64,000 nt of DNA from contig VZTG01001072.1 in NCBI GenBank assembly GCA_013397845.1, positions 124,001-188,000 on the forward strand. The letters run 5' to 3'. Position numbers and translations under genes: made by a program. Source of the stretch: Melanocharis versteri. Lineage: Eukaryota > Chordata > Aves > Passeriformes > Melanocharitidae. Shown in pieces: positions 1-12,499 of this stretch; the stretch's first letter is position 1; every line of letters begins with the position of its first letter. Under the pieces are notes generated by a model that had not been told where the DNA came from, searched no databases, and worked only from the letters and a program-made list of their open reading frames with translations.

Positions 1-3000
1 AGAGTTTCTTCTCCACAGGATCTTTCCATCAGCTGAACTGCATGGCTTTCTTCTCCTTCCCTTACCTCATTCATCAGTTGTCTTACAATTTCTGTTGGTT
101 CAGGTCTTCCTGCTCCAGGTCTGCCGTCCTCTTGGCCCCCTTCACTTCTCCAGCTGCCTCAGTCTGGGCTTTCATTCCCCTGAGCCACATCAGGAAACCT
201 CTCTTCCTCAGCTACCTCAGTACAGTGGAAGGGTCTCCCAGGAATAGCTCTTTACAGGAATCTTATTTTAAAAGTTATCTTGGCTCCTGTTTGAAGCTAC
301 ATCTGAAACACAGAATATCCAGCAGTGCATAGGTCAGCTCCAGCAATGAGTTGAGGCTCTGGTTCGGATAAATTATCTTGCAGTAGTTTTTCTTGTCACA
401 TTTTGGCTTTGCTTGTAGGTTTCTCGTCCAAAGAAAAGCCTGACCTCATTAAAATATTGGCCCTATGGACTTTGTGTCATGTCATGACTGCTATTACTTT
501 ACGCTTACCACAGGGGAAAAGAGCGTGCCAGCCTTCAGAGTTCAGAGGTACAATCAAACACGACTGCCAACTTTCCTACATTTCAGGTTTTCCATATCAA
601 CATCTTAAACCAAGTCTGAATGTTTTGAAAATTCAGAGACCAAAAAGTCTAGAGTCCACTTTTGGATTTTAATTTAATCTCAGTGCTCTTGGAATTAAAC
701 GCACAGAATTCCATCTGATTAGATTGAGTTTGGACATAGTGCCAACAGAACACTTATTTTAGCTGGGAATTATTTGGATAACTCATTCCAAGAGTGTAAC
801 ACTGAAGTTAGAAGCTTAGTTAAATAGAAATGAGGAGGTAGAGTTGATGTTTGTAATTGTTACAATATCTTAAAATAAAATCACAAATAATTACTTTATA
901 TTAGCTTATTATGTTTTTCATGCTCACAAGCTGCTTTTCAGGTCAGAAGAAGAGAAAGAGCAGATGTAGAGGCAATGAGCTTGGGGGGCATTTCCAAAAG
1001 CATTCCTCAGCCATTGCCTTTTTAAGACCCAAATAATCTAATTTTCTGGGTATTTTGTGGCTGTTCCCCACAGGTCAATCATCAGTTAATTTATATCTAT
1101 GTCATTATGGCTGTATTAGGACCTTGAAAGCTCTCAGCAACCTTACACATCTCTCATGAGAGCTGCTGTTTCAAAGACAGGTGGTTGATTCTTCCCCTAC
1201 CGCCCCTCAAGAAGGGTCTCAGCCGCCTTGGCCTCTCGAGCTGCCCTGTGTGCCCTGCAGCAGTGGCCAGCTGACCTGGTCAGCAGCGTGCAGCTCACAA
1301 CCACAGCCTTGTCCAGCTGGTACTTTGGCAGCCACAGAGGCAGGCGCATCACACTCACGTACTTCCACTCAGCTGCTCCCACGTTGCTGGTAAAACTGTC
1401 CCTGGTGTTTCTAGCAGCTGACTCTGTGCACCTCTGTGGCCCCATAATGTGACTCCTGTTAAAGGCTTCTGCCCTGGGTTTTGCTGAGTGAATGAATGCA
1501 CGGGGCATGTAAATCACACATAAATGTTCTGGTAAATAGGCATTTAAAGCTCTCCTTGTTTAGTACTATCTTGTCTAAATGTTCTTACTGGAACCACAGA
1601 TTATAATACTTTTATGTTTTCTTTCTCCCTTTCTTTTAGCTAATTTATGGATTGAACACACGCTCTGAGCAACATGGATGTGTAGGCAGGTTTTGAACTC
1701 AGAAATTATGGCCTGTCTAGTCTCGTGGAAACATGCTAGAGACTTTCTACCACAGTTATGAAATTTGTTGACTTAAGCACACAAAAGAAACAGAATCAAA
1801 CAGAAAGTCATTTGAACCCACGCGGATGTCAGATGGAGTTTAAACCTGGAAGAGGGCATCTGCTAAAGCCCTTGATTTGTCCTTTATAAGTGAAAGGACA
1901 GAACAGCTTCTTTATTGAAAGTGGATCTAAGAAGATCAGCCAGTTCTTCTGTCTTCAGCACAACAACACATGAAGAAGAAGAGAGGATTGCAAAATTAAA
2001 ATGCGTGTGTAAAAGCTCAGATAGATGCTTTCACGACATGGCAGTTGCAGATGGGAATTCCAAGCTAATGGGATACCTTGGATAGCTGATCCTCTGGTTC
2101 CTGGTGATCAGGCTGGTTTGAGCTGTGCCATGGCTCATCTGATCTGGTCTTTCTCCTGTATCACTCTATTAGCAGACAGGAAAAGCTGCATCTGCTGTAT
2201 CTCCTTGTTGCAGTAATGTCACACAACATCTCCCTCATAAAAAGAGGGGGGAGACTCCATATATCCATTATATATCTGAGTGGCGACTGTTGTGTCACAA
2301 GGTTCAATAATGTCCAAAATGCTTGTGAATACCAGACTGCAATGAGGACAGCATGAAGAGTTAATTTTCAAACATTCTGTTTCCCACCTTTGCTGTCCCA
2401 TCTGGAAATGGTTCCTCATGTGTCCTAAATTGTCTACAGTGGCAAAGAAAGAAAAAACCCATTATTCATCCCCCCACTCCTCCCTAAGCCTCCCCAGAAG
2501 CAAGCCACAGTCACACAGACCACTGCAATCACAGTGCTTCTGTCAGCCTTGCTGTGGCACTCCCAGGGACAGGAAAAGTGGCAGCAGGAGCTGCCTAAGT
2601 CTCCCCTGAAAATTCCTGCTTCATGGGGCAGAAATGTCCAGAGTCTAAGTCATATGAAAAATACGTGTAAAAACAGGATTAAGACACTTTTAAGTATTTT
2701 TAGAATCACTGACGGGTTGGAAAAGTGGAGAACACTTTTCACTGAAGTGTGTCCTTGTAATTCATAAAAATACTGTGCATGCGAAATGCCTTTTACACTC
2801 TGTAAACAAGGCTGAGCTGCTTTTCATGCTCCACTTCACTTTTATTTTGGTGTGTGTTTTATTCCTCTTCTAGATGGCCAATGTCTCATTACTGAGATGG
2901 CTTCTTTCTCTCCCTGTGTCTTATTTTTATGTTTTTATTTTAACGACTGCTTATGTAAAGGACTAAAATAGGTATTTGCCAAGACCCAAGTTTGCATCCC

Positions 3001-6000
3001 ATTCTGCTAACTTTTGCCAGAGGCTACTATTTTTCACACTGTCTTGACTTTATGGTATGGAATGTTTTCTACAGGTGTTCATGTTTTTAGTATATCTTTT
3101 AAACCTGTTTTATGCCTTATTATTGTTAAATGGAACACACCAGTTAACAGGATATATGGAACAAGATTAATGATAGTAGTTCAATTTTTCCATGCTCCTG
3201 GGCCCTCAGGAGAGTGGTTCCATAGGAGCAGACATTCTCTAAGAGCAGAATGGAGCCTGTGTGTGCTGAGGCATCGCAGTTCATGTGTAAGAAAGAAATC
3301 AGGGGGGTTGTGGTATTTTTTCCCATGTAGCTGGTGCAGTTCAGTTTGTCTTCTCTATGTCACTGTAGGCTTAAACGCTTTACCACCTAAAGTAAATTGG
3401 TTCTTCCTGCAGGAGGCATGTCTCTGGTTACAAAGAAATGTGACTTTCCACACTCAGTTGTTTCAAGGAAAGCTGATGCCTTTTACTTTCAGATGAATCA
3501 CACAAAGGCCCAAGAAAAGGAGCCGTTAGGTAAAAAGAGTTATTCTTTAAAGTAATGTTTTTTGTTGCAAGGGTGATGTTGCTTTCTAAAGTCTGGAACA
3601 ACTTTTTTTTTGTCTACCCACCCTGCCTAACAGATTTTTATTATATTGCTCCGCTAATCAAAATCCATGCCTGTCACAAGGTTTTCCATAGCATGTGTCA
3701 TCCAAAACCCCAAATGCCTTCAGTGGAACTGGGATTTTCTAGCTTTTCTAGTAGGAATGTTGAAAGAAGAAGGAGGATTTTGCAGCATACCTGAAGGTTA
3801 ATCACAGTTTTTATCATTTTGATTTCCTTCAGTATTTCATTCCCCACTGGCAATCTTGAACAGAAAACATCTGTCTGTGACTCACTGCTTTCATGCTGAG
3901 ATTTGTTTCAGCAGCCAGCAGCTGCCTGGGTGGCATGGGGAAGAGGTGGCCTTGCTGAAGCAGGTGTCTGTGCCTGGACCTGGTGCTTTTCTGCCCAGCT
4001 TCTAGGATGGGTGTTGCTCTGCACCTCCAGGACCTCAATGCCACTGCCTTGGTAGTGCTGAGGGCGTGCTATTTGCTGCCCTGCAGCCTGCATTTTACTC
4101 TCAGCTCTGCACTCTCCCCCCACAGCTGTTGTGGTAGCAGATTTCAGAGCTTCTGAAGTGGTACCTTTCCCGTGCTGGGCTCATCCTCTTGTTGTTTTTC
4201 ATACTCTTTTCATGGCTTTGTACCTGCAAACTCCGACATGGTCATAATGTATTTTCACAGGAGATAATTACCACTGGCATGAGTCTGCCACCTTATTTCC
4301 CCTTTTTCCATATCTCTCATTTTGTAGACTTTTAGTTTGCATCAGAGAAAACCAAAACATAGTTTTTAGTAAAGGAGATAGAAATAATTTAAATACTCAG
4401 TGAATATTGTCCGGTAATTTACATGCAATGCTTGCACCTAAGGGGCAGCCAGAGGAGGATTCTCATCTGGGTCCCCATCACTGCTCGTCCTGGTCTGACT
4501 GGTCACTCAGACAGTTTTCACTTTGTCCCTTCGCCCTCCTGTGGTGTTTTTTTGTTTCTTTCAAACACAAACTTTCAGCATTAGAGTGGATGTCAGCCAT
4601 CAGCTGCAGACCCTGCAAACAGAACTGCATATGCACCTCTCCGAACATTCTTCGTGCAACATAAGCACAAAGGTGGCAGTCCTCTGCCATCCTGCAGTGA
4701 CACTGTGGTGTCCCTAAAAATAGCCCACATGCTTCAACCCTATGAAAGAACAAGACTCCCTGGCCTCTCTTTCGACTGACATTGAAGATGGAGAGAGAAT
4801 ACAAGTGTATATAGAAGCAAGTTTTGAGTTCAGACTGAAAAAGGCTTAATTGAGGAATTTTAATCCTAAAGCCACTTCAGTAAAAAAAGCACTTTTTTAA
4901 TCCAGATGATTGCAAAGTGTCATATGAACCACTCTACACGTAAGAACTTGCTTTCTTGCTTTAACAGGAACTGGCAGGGACTTTTGCTAACTCTGTAGAT
5001 ATAAATGGAGATCAAAGAATGCCCACACCCACAGATCACACATAATTCAGCAGATTACTGGAAAAGTTAAAAACCCCTTAATCAAATAGCAAATGGCAAA
5101 ATTATATGACAAATAGGCATCCATTAAGAGACTGCAAGAACCAGCATGCCTGAAATTCTGCTCTCCCTATTCACACCAACTCTCCCTATTCAGACAAATT
5201 CACTTAGCAAGCAGATTGACACCTCTTTGAGAAGTAATTCCAAGTCAATTTTTAGGTATTTTTAGTATTTCTATAACACAATTGTTCCTTTTTCCAAACA
5301 CACAAGTGAGAAGTCTGACCTTTTCAAAGATGAACTGAAGCTTCACTGTGAACTGGTCTGGCTAATAGAGGCTTTGCCACCCCATGGCTTGAATCACATC
5401 GAATCTGTTAGGAGAAGATAATAAAGTCGGCTACAAGAAGGGGCAAGAGGCTTGTGGCTAAAAAATTATCCAATTTTATGCGAGGTATTTAGGCTTGTGG
5501 GCACTGTGGCTGCATGTTCTGGCATTCTGCCTGTATTTACACTGGTACCACCCTGTGAGCAGCACCCCAGCCCAAATCCTGCGTCATTCCAGCACTGCTG
5601 TCCAAGTGCTGTCACACACCAGAATAGCTGAGCTCTTCTCTTCTTCTGTCAGGGACAGACTTTCCCAGTTGGACACAGCTGGCACATCTGGCCTTGCTCA
5701 GACCTTGCACCACCCCTCAATGGCATCTCCTGCCTCAGTGCTGCCCCACTGCCAAGGGACTCAAATTTACCTCACAACAGGTATGTGCCTGAAGAGATTA
5801 TTTTATGCTTGAGTAGCTGCTGTTTGCAGGCACAGCCTGTCCTGGCTTGAACATGTGTCATCACCCTCCCAGCATTTTGACAGAGACAGCACAGATAGAC
5901 GGGCCTTTAGGGCACAGAGCATTGCAGCACATGGCCAGATTTAAATTACAGGTGGAGATAGAAAACCCAAACAACAGAACTGAAACCCTGATTTTGCCTT

Positions 6001-6612
6001 GGTGATTGCCCCTGGAAGGTGGGTTGAGTGTACATTTGTCTGACTTCTCCCACAGGTTCCACTTGGGCACACGGGGAAGCGTGCATCTTTCTTTGGGGAG
6101 CCTCACTGTGCCACGGACCGGGGATACAGTGAGATCTGTGGGGCTGTGGCCATCAAAGGTTCTCTCGATGCTGCCTGTCTCCTGCTGAAGTGCCCTGGGC
6201 AGGCTCCCCTTGGGCACTCCGTGTACCAGACTGCAGAGCCAGGCTTGTGTGGCTTCTGCAGGGCTTTCTCGGGACACTGCCCATGAGAGCCCCGCAGTGT
6301 CTGTGAGTAAGGAAGCAGTAAGGAAGGAGAACAAATGTGTTAAGCCTGACAGGGGAAGTGGAAATGAAATGTGTATTCCTTGACTGCATGTGCCTTGCAT
6401 CCTGACTTGCTGCATTAGAGCTCTCAAATCCCACACCGCTCCTTCATCACACCCAAGTATAAATCCCCGAGGACAGTTGTTCCCCCTCTCCCATGGCCTT
6501 GGCATGTGGTCTGTCGTGTCCACGGGTGCTCCTAAGTTGTGCTGATTTTGTCTGAGGCTTGTAAGCTCCTTCTGTGGAAGAAGGCCTTCAGACCCTTACC
6601 CCATGCCAGAAG
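1..6612. other. non-coding, no gene recognised
   Basis: I see no conserved coding frame or recognisable repeat here. Open frames of up to 220 codons occur on both strands but overlap one another and show no family motifs. A GC-richer patch lies at about 1180-1460, and the longest stop-free minus frame is at 5861-6523; both are treated as findings. The stretch could be intergenic or intronic. Confidence 0.6.
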
Positions 6613-6721
6613 GTCTTTTCCCTGCTTTGGGAGCCACCCTAAATTGTTTTTGCAGGCAAGGAGCCTCTCCCTCAATTCAGATATGCCTGTTTTCTTATAA
6701 ACTCATTTTTTATTTACTGAG
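6613..6721 (+). repeat. 109-bp direct repeat, copy A
   Basis: Positions 6613-6721 match 9571-9679 over 109 bases with one difference, c at 6664 against t at 9622. The match begins at gtcttttccctg and ends at tttactgag, and similarity stops abruptly on both sides. The 3' flank of this copy has a small tandem repeat of tgccctcagtg. There is no poly-A tail, target-site duplication or terminal inverted repeat that I can recognise. I cannot tell which copy is the source. Confidence 0.95.
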
Positions 6722-9570
6722 CCCTCAGTGTGCCCTCAGTGTGCTGGTAGTTTGTCTGTTTTTCTGCATTATCTTATGGCCACTTGCTCTTGTTCTCCCT
6801 TGTTCTGTGACAGGAGGAAGCCACTGTCGTGAAAACAATTTTTTCATATGCTGAGGCACAATAGGAACTAATAGGAATGGAGTAAATCCTTCCCAGCACC
6901 TCCAAAATAAGTTAGGGCTTAGAATTTTACACAGAAACTGTCTGCAATGTGGTTAGTAGATGCTGGCCAAGAGGCACGTTTTGCTTCTAGATATAGCATG
7001 GACAGCTTGGACTAGGTTTACTTTCAAACATTAGCATTATGAAGTTCTTCAGAAAGTGCATGATGGTAACAATCCATTCCTAATACCACGAAAGAAGAAA
7101 GTGACAAGTGACAAGGTGAGGAAGGTTTGTATCCTTCAAGCCGACATCTTTTCTGAGACAAAAACAAGACATGTAATAACTTCTAGGATATAACACACTT
7201 ATTGACCTGGTCAGGAAAATGAGAGTTCCAAGATTGGCTGAGTAACCTGAAATCATTTTAGTCTTTTTGTTAAATTTTGTCAGAATTAACTAGAGGCATA
7301 AATTACTTTCTTTTTCATTTCTGGTTCCTGTAGAGGGTGTTGCAGTACTTCTTAAAGCAGTGTCTGCCCATGCTTGTTTTGGTGGTTTGTAAAACTGCAG
7401 ATACATTAAAACATGTCTTCCGAAATCACAACTCTGCTTTCAGTTCTTTGCTCAGGCTTGTTTTTCTGATTTTTTTTTCCTCTGTCTACATGGAAATGTT
7501 ATTGAACTGGAGATCTGAAATGCAAGGAGCACTGTATTGAGAAGGACACAATCCACATTTTGGCCCTTTAAAATATAACAGCCACAGTCTAGTTCCTTTG
7601 GAGCACTCCAGCTCTGCTGGGCTATTCAGTTCAGGGGCTGCAGCACCCCTGGGATCCTTGAAGACTGTGTCCCTTCTGACAGTCAGGGATTTGTCACCTC
7701 TCAGATCCTTCTTGGCATATCATCGCTCACCCACAATAAACCCAGCAAAGCCCATCACTCTTCATTAGCACCTGGCAGGGAAAGAGAGCAAGCACAAAAT
7801 GAACTTGCTGGGCTTTGTGACATTGTCCTCAAGCCCTGGCTTGGGCGCTGACGTGCTGGGCACAGTGCAACCATTACTTGCAATAGAACAGTACCGGAGG
7901 GACTATTTTAGGTGCCGTGTAATTTACCCATAGTTAGTAACCAGAAACATATACAATTGAAAAGAAAATACTGCATTTGAGAACCAGTGTCACTGCGCCT
8001 TAACTAACACTTCTGTATCTTGCAATCTTCATCTTCCTGGACACTTTGGGTAGGCAGTGCAGTTACCAATATAACAGTGTGGGAAGAAAGCAGTCTAAGT
8101 GAAATCTCTTATAGGTATTTCCCTAAATAGATATATTTTAGCTGTTCTTGGAATTTTCCAGACTTATTTTCTATACCTTTATGAAGATGGCTGCTTAGTA
8201 GAAGTTCCTTCCACAGGTAGGCTGGAAAGGCAAGATCTACAAAGTGCCTCAAACATTGCTTTCTTCTGGCATACAATCATAATGAGACACCAGCCCAAAC
8301 CTATTTTAAAATTAATAACCTTGCCTTTTATTCACTCTCATGATTTTGTCAACAATGAAGCCATGATTTTAATGTGTATCAGAGATGAATGCATATTGAT
8401 TCACTTCAAAGAACCTCTTTTACTGCATAGGTAAGTAATTTTGCCTAAAAAAAAGACCCTTTCCTATTTGTCCATACATGCACTAGATATCTGTAGTTTT
8501 AGCTTGCTGTCTGCTTAGATCAAAGTCCTTAAGCCATTTTCTGAAGGCTTTTTGTTGCTTTTGCTGATAAGTTACCAAGAACCAGTCTTAAAACAAAAAT
8601 ATATACAAATGAATTTCAGTAGAGAAAGATTTGGTTTAGCATAGGTAGTCCAACTCCTCAGTCAGATGCACTGTAAAATAACTCAGGCTGTTCCTTCAGC
8701 TTATTTTGGGAGTTTTGCTTTCGTTTATATAAGAAAGCCATCTGCATCTAGTAAACTCGGGTCTGTGCACATACCCTGCTTAGTGAAATATCTCTGCATC
8801 ACCTGCCAGAGGTACAGTCACAAAGACGAGATGTCAAAGTGTCAGTTCAAGACTTGGTCTGGAGTCAAAATGAAGGTTACATTAATAGAATACCTGGTCT
8901 CTTGGACAGAAGAGCCACAGATGGGTGGGTTGTAAGACTCGTCATCATTTTCCTTTGTGCACATTTTGCTCGTACTTTTGCAAGGCTTTGCTCACCCCAG
9001 CTCCATAGGTTACCTTGGCTCAGGCAAATAATTCTTTAACCAGACTTCAAGCAGCACCCTATGCCAATAGACAAGTGTTTGTGCTTCACTGGAAACGAAG
9101 TACAAACAGGCACCCTTTATATTACCTGGAATGTTGACTGTCAGTATTCTGATATTGTTGTTTTCTCTGCTGCAGTGGAATCAAAAAGTTCACGGCCCCA
9201 GTGTGCTCTCTGCGGGTGTGTTGCACTGAGGGAAAGGGGAGTGGGGGCTCTCTGGCTAATTCATTCACCATCAAGGATTTGAGGTGCAATTTAGCAATGT
9301 CTCCCAAAAAAGCAACTCCTTTGGCAAAGTCTCTCTTCTCCTGGATATCTCCATGTAGGTTTTTCTCTCTTTTGCCTTTAATGGGAAATGTTTCAAGTCC
9401 CATAACTGCTGAATCAGTATGCATGCCTGCCAAGTGGCAGCGGTTTTGTAAAATCTCCTTCTAATCTACTCCATGGACAAGATATTTATATGAAAAGTAG
9501 GAATGCTCAGTTCATTGCAATTAGTGTTGGTGCCTTTGCATGGTAGGCAATTGTTAATATATTTTTCAAT
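6722..9570. other. non-coding, nothing recognised
   Basis: No coding similarity or repeat family recognised. The longest plus frame, 8099-8434 (111 codons), lacks any motif and is compositionally like its surroundings. Confidence 0.6.
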
Positions 9571-9679
9571 GTCTTTTCCCTGCTTTGGGAGCCACCCTAA
9601 ATTGTTTTTGCAGGCAAGGAGTCTCTCCCTCAATTCAGATATGCCTGTTTTCTTATAAACTCATTTTTTATTTACTGAG
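9571..9679 (+). repeat. 109-bp direct repeat, copy B
   Basis: Second copy of the sequence at 6613-6721, in the same orientation, starting 2958 bp downstream of the first. The single mismatch is t at 9622. The 5' flank is the AT-rich ttgttaatatatttttcaat and the 3' flank is aaatctgctgtttcccaacc. Neither flank resembles those of copy A, so only the 109-bp core was duplicated. Confidence 0.95.
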
Positions 9680-11082
9680 AAATCTGCTGTTTCCCAACCA
9701 GATCGTGCCTCAACTCTTGTCCTGCATCTCTGAATTACCAGAGAAGATGAGTCTGCTCTGATAGGTTTGAGTCATTCCTATTCTTCAGCTCACTTCCCAG
9801 ACCTATGGCAATTCCCATGGCTCTGGCTATACTGGTAAGTGTGCTGAACCATCCTCTCACACTGAGCTGGACGGCCCACTCACATGTTGCAAAACTTTAA
9901 CTGCTTCAGTCTTTATGACCCTCTGTTTTCCAAATGACCTATCGTAATGACCCTGGTAACTCCCAAAGCATACACGGAAATTGGAAGACCCCAGGCTAAC
10001 ACTCCCAGTACCAGATTGTTTTAACCATTTAGCACTGTAGGCTATCTGGGAACATTTCTGACATCTGAGAACATCTCTGGGCATGTATTATTTCATTCTT
10101 CTAATTGTAGCCTGCATGTCTTAAAATAGCTGTTTCATAGACTCATGGTCTTCCTATGAACATCCATTTATGACATTTCCCAGTGGTGGGTTTTCCAGAA
10201 ATAACATCTAAGGTTAGCATTTTTTCTACTGCAAATGCTACTAGTGTTTGCTGTTCATCTCAAATTTTAAATACACAGAGTCATCGGTAATTGCTGCCAG
10301 AGCCTCCTCACCCGTATTTGAGGAGATCCCAGGGACAGCTTTCAGTGGACACAGCACACTGATGACCCTGTTGACAGTCTTCCCCCGCCTCAGGAGCTGA
10401 GGATATTTCTTTGCTCACTGTATTGCCCTGGTGTATCCTGTCCTGTCTATCTGTTGCAGACTTTCTTTGATACCCTTCCTACAACTGGATGAAATCTGTT
10501 AGCAAAACTATTCTTTCCTTTGTTTCTTGATTTAAGAAGTCACCCTCAACAAATTGCATACCTTGGGTCTTGTCCTCTTGGGGGGCAGAATTTTGCCCAT
10601 GCAGCAATTGGATGCTCAAACCCAAGACAACTTTCAAAGGACCTGACTCATGCTCCTAACAAATAAATCACCAGAGGCCTCATTCTCTCCCAGCACTATT
10701 TTGAATGATAGTATTCAAGGTTCCACCAAACACAGCCTTACCAGCCCAGTTCCCGGAACAGAAAAAAGAATTTGCGATCTCAATATTCTTTCATAGCTGT
10801 GTTAACAACAATCCCATCTCATCCTATTTCTGTCTGCATTTTATTAATACTTTTCCAAGTATAAGCAGGCATAATTGCTATGAACAAACCACAATTCCCA
10901 CAAGACAATTCCTTGTCTCTGTCAGTTCAGGCCTTAGTGTTGATCTGTGTGCTTTGCTCTTCAGCCCGTCTTTATCTATTGATAAGTGGTGCCACTGGGA
11001 GAGATCCCTGCCCACCTTCCGAGCCCTTCCAGTCACAGTCTGACAAGGGCTAAACGTGTCTGAGTTGGTCATCTTGTGCTAT
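9680..11082. other. non-coding, nothing recognised
   Basis: No gene or repeat family recognised. Overlapping frames at 10705-11043 (+) and 10878-11072 (-) have no family features. Confidence 0.55.
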
Positions 11083-11137
11083 TAAAATAAAATAAAATAA
11101 AATAAAATAAAATAAAATAAAATAAAATAAAATAAAT
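11083..11137 (+). repeat. (AAAAT)n microsatellite
   Basis: About eleven perfect units of a taaaa/aaaat pentanucleotide run from 11083 to 11137. It is flanked by unique sequence and no retroelement body ends directly at it, so it is probably a free microsatellite rather than a retroposon tail. It is likely to vary in length between individuals. Confidence 0.95.
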
Positions 11138-11640
11138 CCACCTTTTTGCTTTGATTCCTTTTAGCTCTTCCTGTGCTTCAGGAAGCCCCCTTACAGCCTT
11201 TCAGTTAAATCTTCAGTCTTAAAACCTTCCCCTTTTTTGCCGTGGAGTTTTAGTGTCACTTAGGAAGGCATTTCATTTCTAGTATGGCCCAAGTGTGGCC
11301 TACTAGCTGGCCTACTGGTTTCTATAAAAACAGATTCTCCCGCATCAGACATATACTTTTCAGGTTAAAATTAATCCCCTGGTCTTTAATTTGAGGAATT
11401 AAGTCCTTTATTAAGTCCTTAAATAACTCTTTCAGGAGTAACTTAATACCGAAATATTTCTACCTTACAGTGAAAACCACAAGAAGATTAATCTTTCCCC
11501 AGAGGTGCCCTGATATTGCTGTATTTCCCTTACTAATCAGAATGTAGTAGCTGCCATCACTCCCTTCCCTCCCACAAGTCTTATATATCAGAATTAAGTT
11601 GCTTGCATAAGGTTAACCCTCTGGAGGCAGAGATATCCAC
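11138..11640. other. non-coding, nothing recognised
   Basis: Unique-looking AT-rich sequence with no gene or repeat that I can support. Confidence 0.5.
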
Positions 11641-11914
11641 GGAAGGGAGGAAAAGCTGTAGCAGTGGCCAGTTTGATCATCACCCAGATAAATAACGGAG
11701 CTCATAGCAGTGGCTTGCTTGCCAAGTGAACCTCAAAGCGCATCTGAACCAGCTTCTAGGAAGTACTGGAGAGGTGTTGGTACTTGTGGGCTGCGTTCAG
11801 CCGGAAGCTGAGTATCAGGATCTCTCCGGCTGTATTGTCCAAAAGGCTCCTGGCACATTGTGCATGTCCAGGAAGCGGCAGAGATGCGATTCCAGCTGGG
11901 GGCAGACAGTCAGT

Positions 11915-12090
11915 AGGGGCCGATGGCTGCACAGGGACTGCCTGGGCATTGGTCAGTGGGTGGTTAGTAAATGTATTGTGTATTGTTTTATTACTTTCTT
12001 TGTTTTTGTTATCTCCCTTTTCAGTACAATTGCTATTAGTAGTAGTACTATATTTAACTTTATTTCAATTATTGTATTGTTCTTAGCCAA
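11915..12090. mobile_element. degenerate avian endogenous retrovirus LTR fragment
   Basis: The order of blocks here (a ggctgc..gggactg..ctgggcat stretch, then ggtcagtgggtggttagtaa, then a T-rich run with tagtagtagtac, then ttcaattattgtattgttct) matches, from memory, a solo-LTR family common in bird genomes. In that family the corresponding segment carries the polyadenylation and AT-rich region. The expected next segment (a gttaaacc box and terminal CA) is missing or scrambled. A short ggttaaatcac at about 12099 may be its displaced remnant. Related sequence may extend upstream to about 11640, but I cannot support that. No gag, pol or env frame is visible. Confidence 0.6.
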
Positions 12091-12173
12091 TGACATCATG
12101 GTTAAATCACAGCACCATTTTACATTATTTTGGGGTATATTATTATTATTAAATAATATTACTTAATAATATC

Positions 12174-12245
12174 ACAGAACAATTGCGGGCACCTCTGGAT
12201 ATGGTCCAGTCCAGTTGCTCTGCCTCAGCTGGAGTAGATTGCCTG
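12174..12245 (-). mobile_element. CR1 LINE 3'-end scrap
   Basis: The order cacctctggatatggtccag, ttgctctgcctcagctggag, tagattgcctgggac resembles the reversed 3' end of CR1, in which a 'cctctggagatc..ggtccaacc' box is followed by 'agcagggt..agagcaggttgcccagga'. The copy is short and diverged, with no octamer tail. It lies between the LTR remnant and the old LINE. Confidence 0.5.
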
Positions 12246-12499
12246 GGACTTCATGAAGGAACAATATTAGCACACAGCAACTTACTGTGGAAGAGCCATT
12301 TGGTAGTCATGACCCTGATGTACTTGAATTTACAGCATTTTCAGGATCAAAAGAAGCAAGAGCGCTCAAAGAAGCAACAACTGCCTCACAGCTTTTAAAT
12401 TTTGCAAAGGGGAGCTATATAAAGGAGAAGGCACTTATTAAGAAAGTGTTTACAGGAGCATTGGATCTCTGCACACGACTTTAGTACCAGGTAAGAGTA

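Noticed and set aside
3014..3496. 160-codon plus-strand open frame
   Set aside because: It is rich in Phe, Cys and Trp, in AT-rich DNA. No motif or conserved composition is visible, so it is probably chance.
5861..6523. 220-codon minus-strand open frame, the second longest in the window
   Set aside because: No domain, signal or repeat pattern is visible, there is no splice or Kozak support, and an overlapping minus frame and a plus frame are also open. A chance frame in moderately GC-rich DNA is the simplest explanation.
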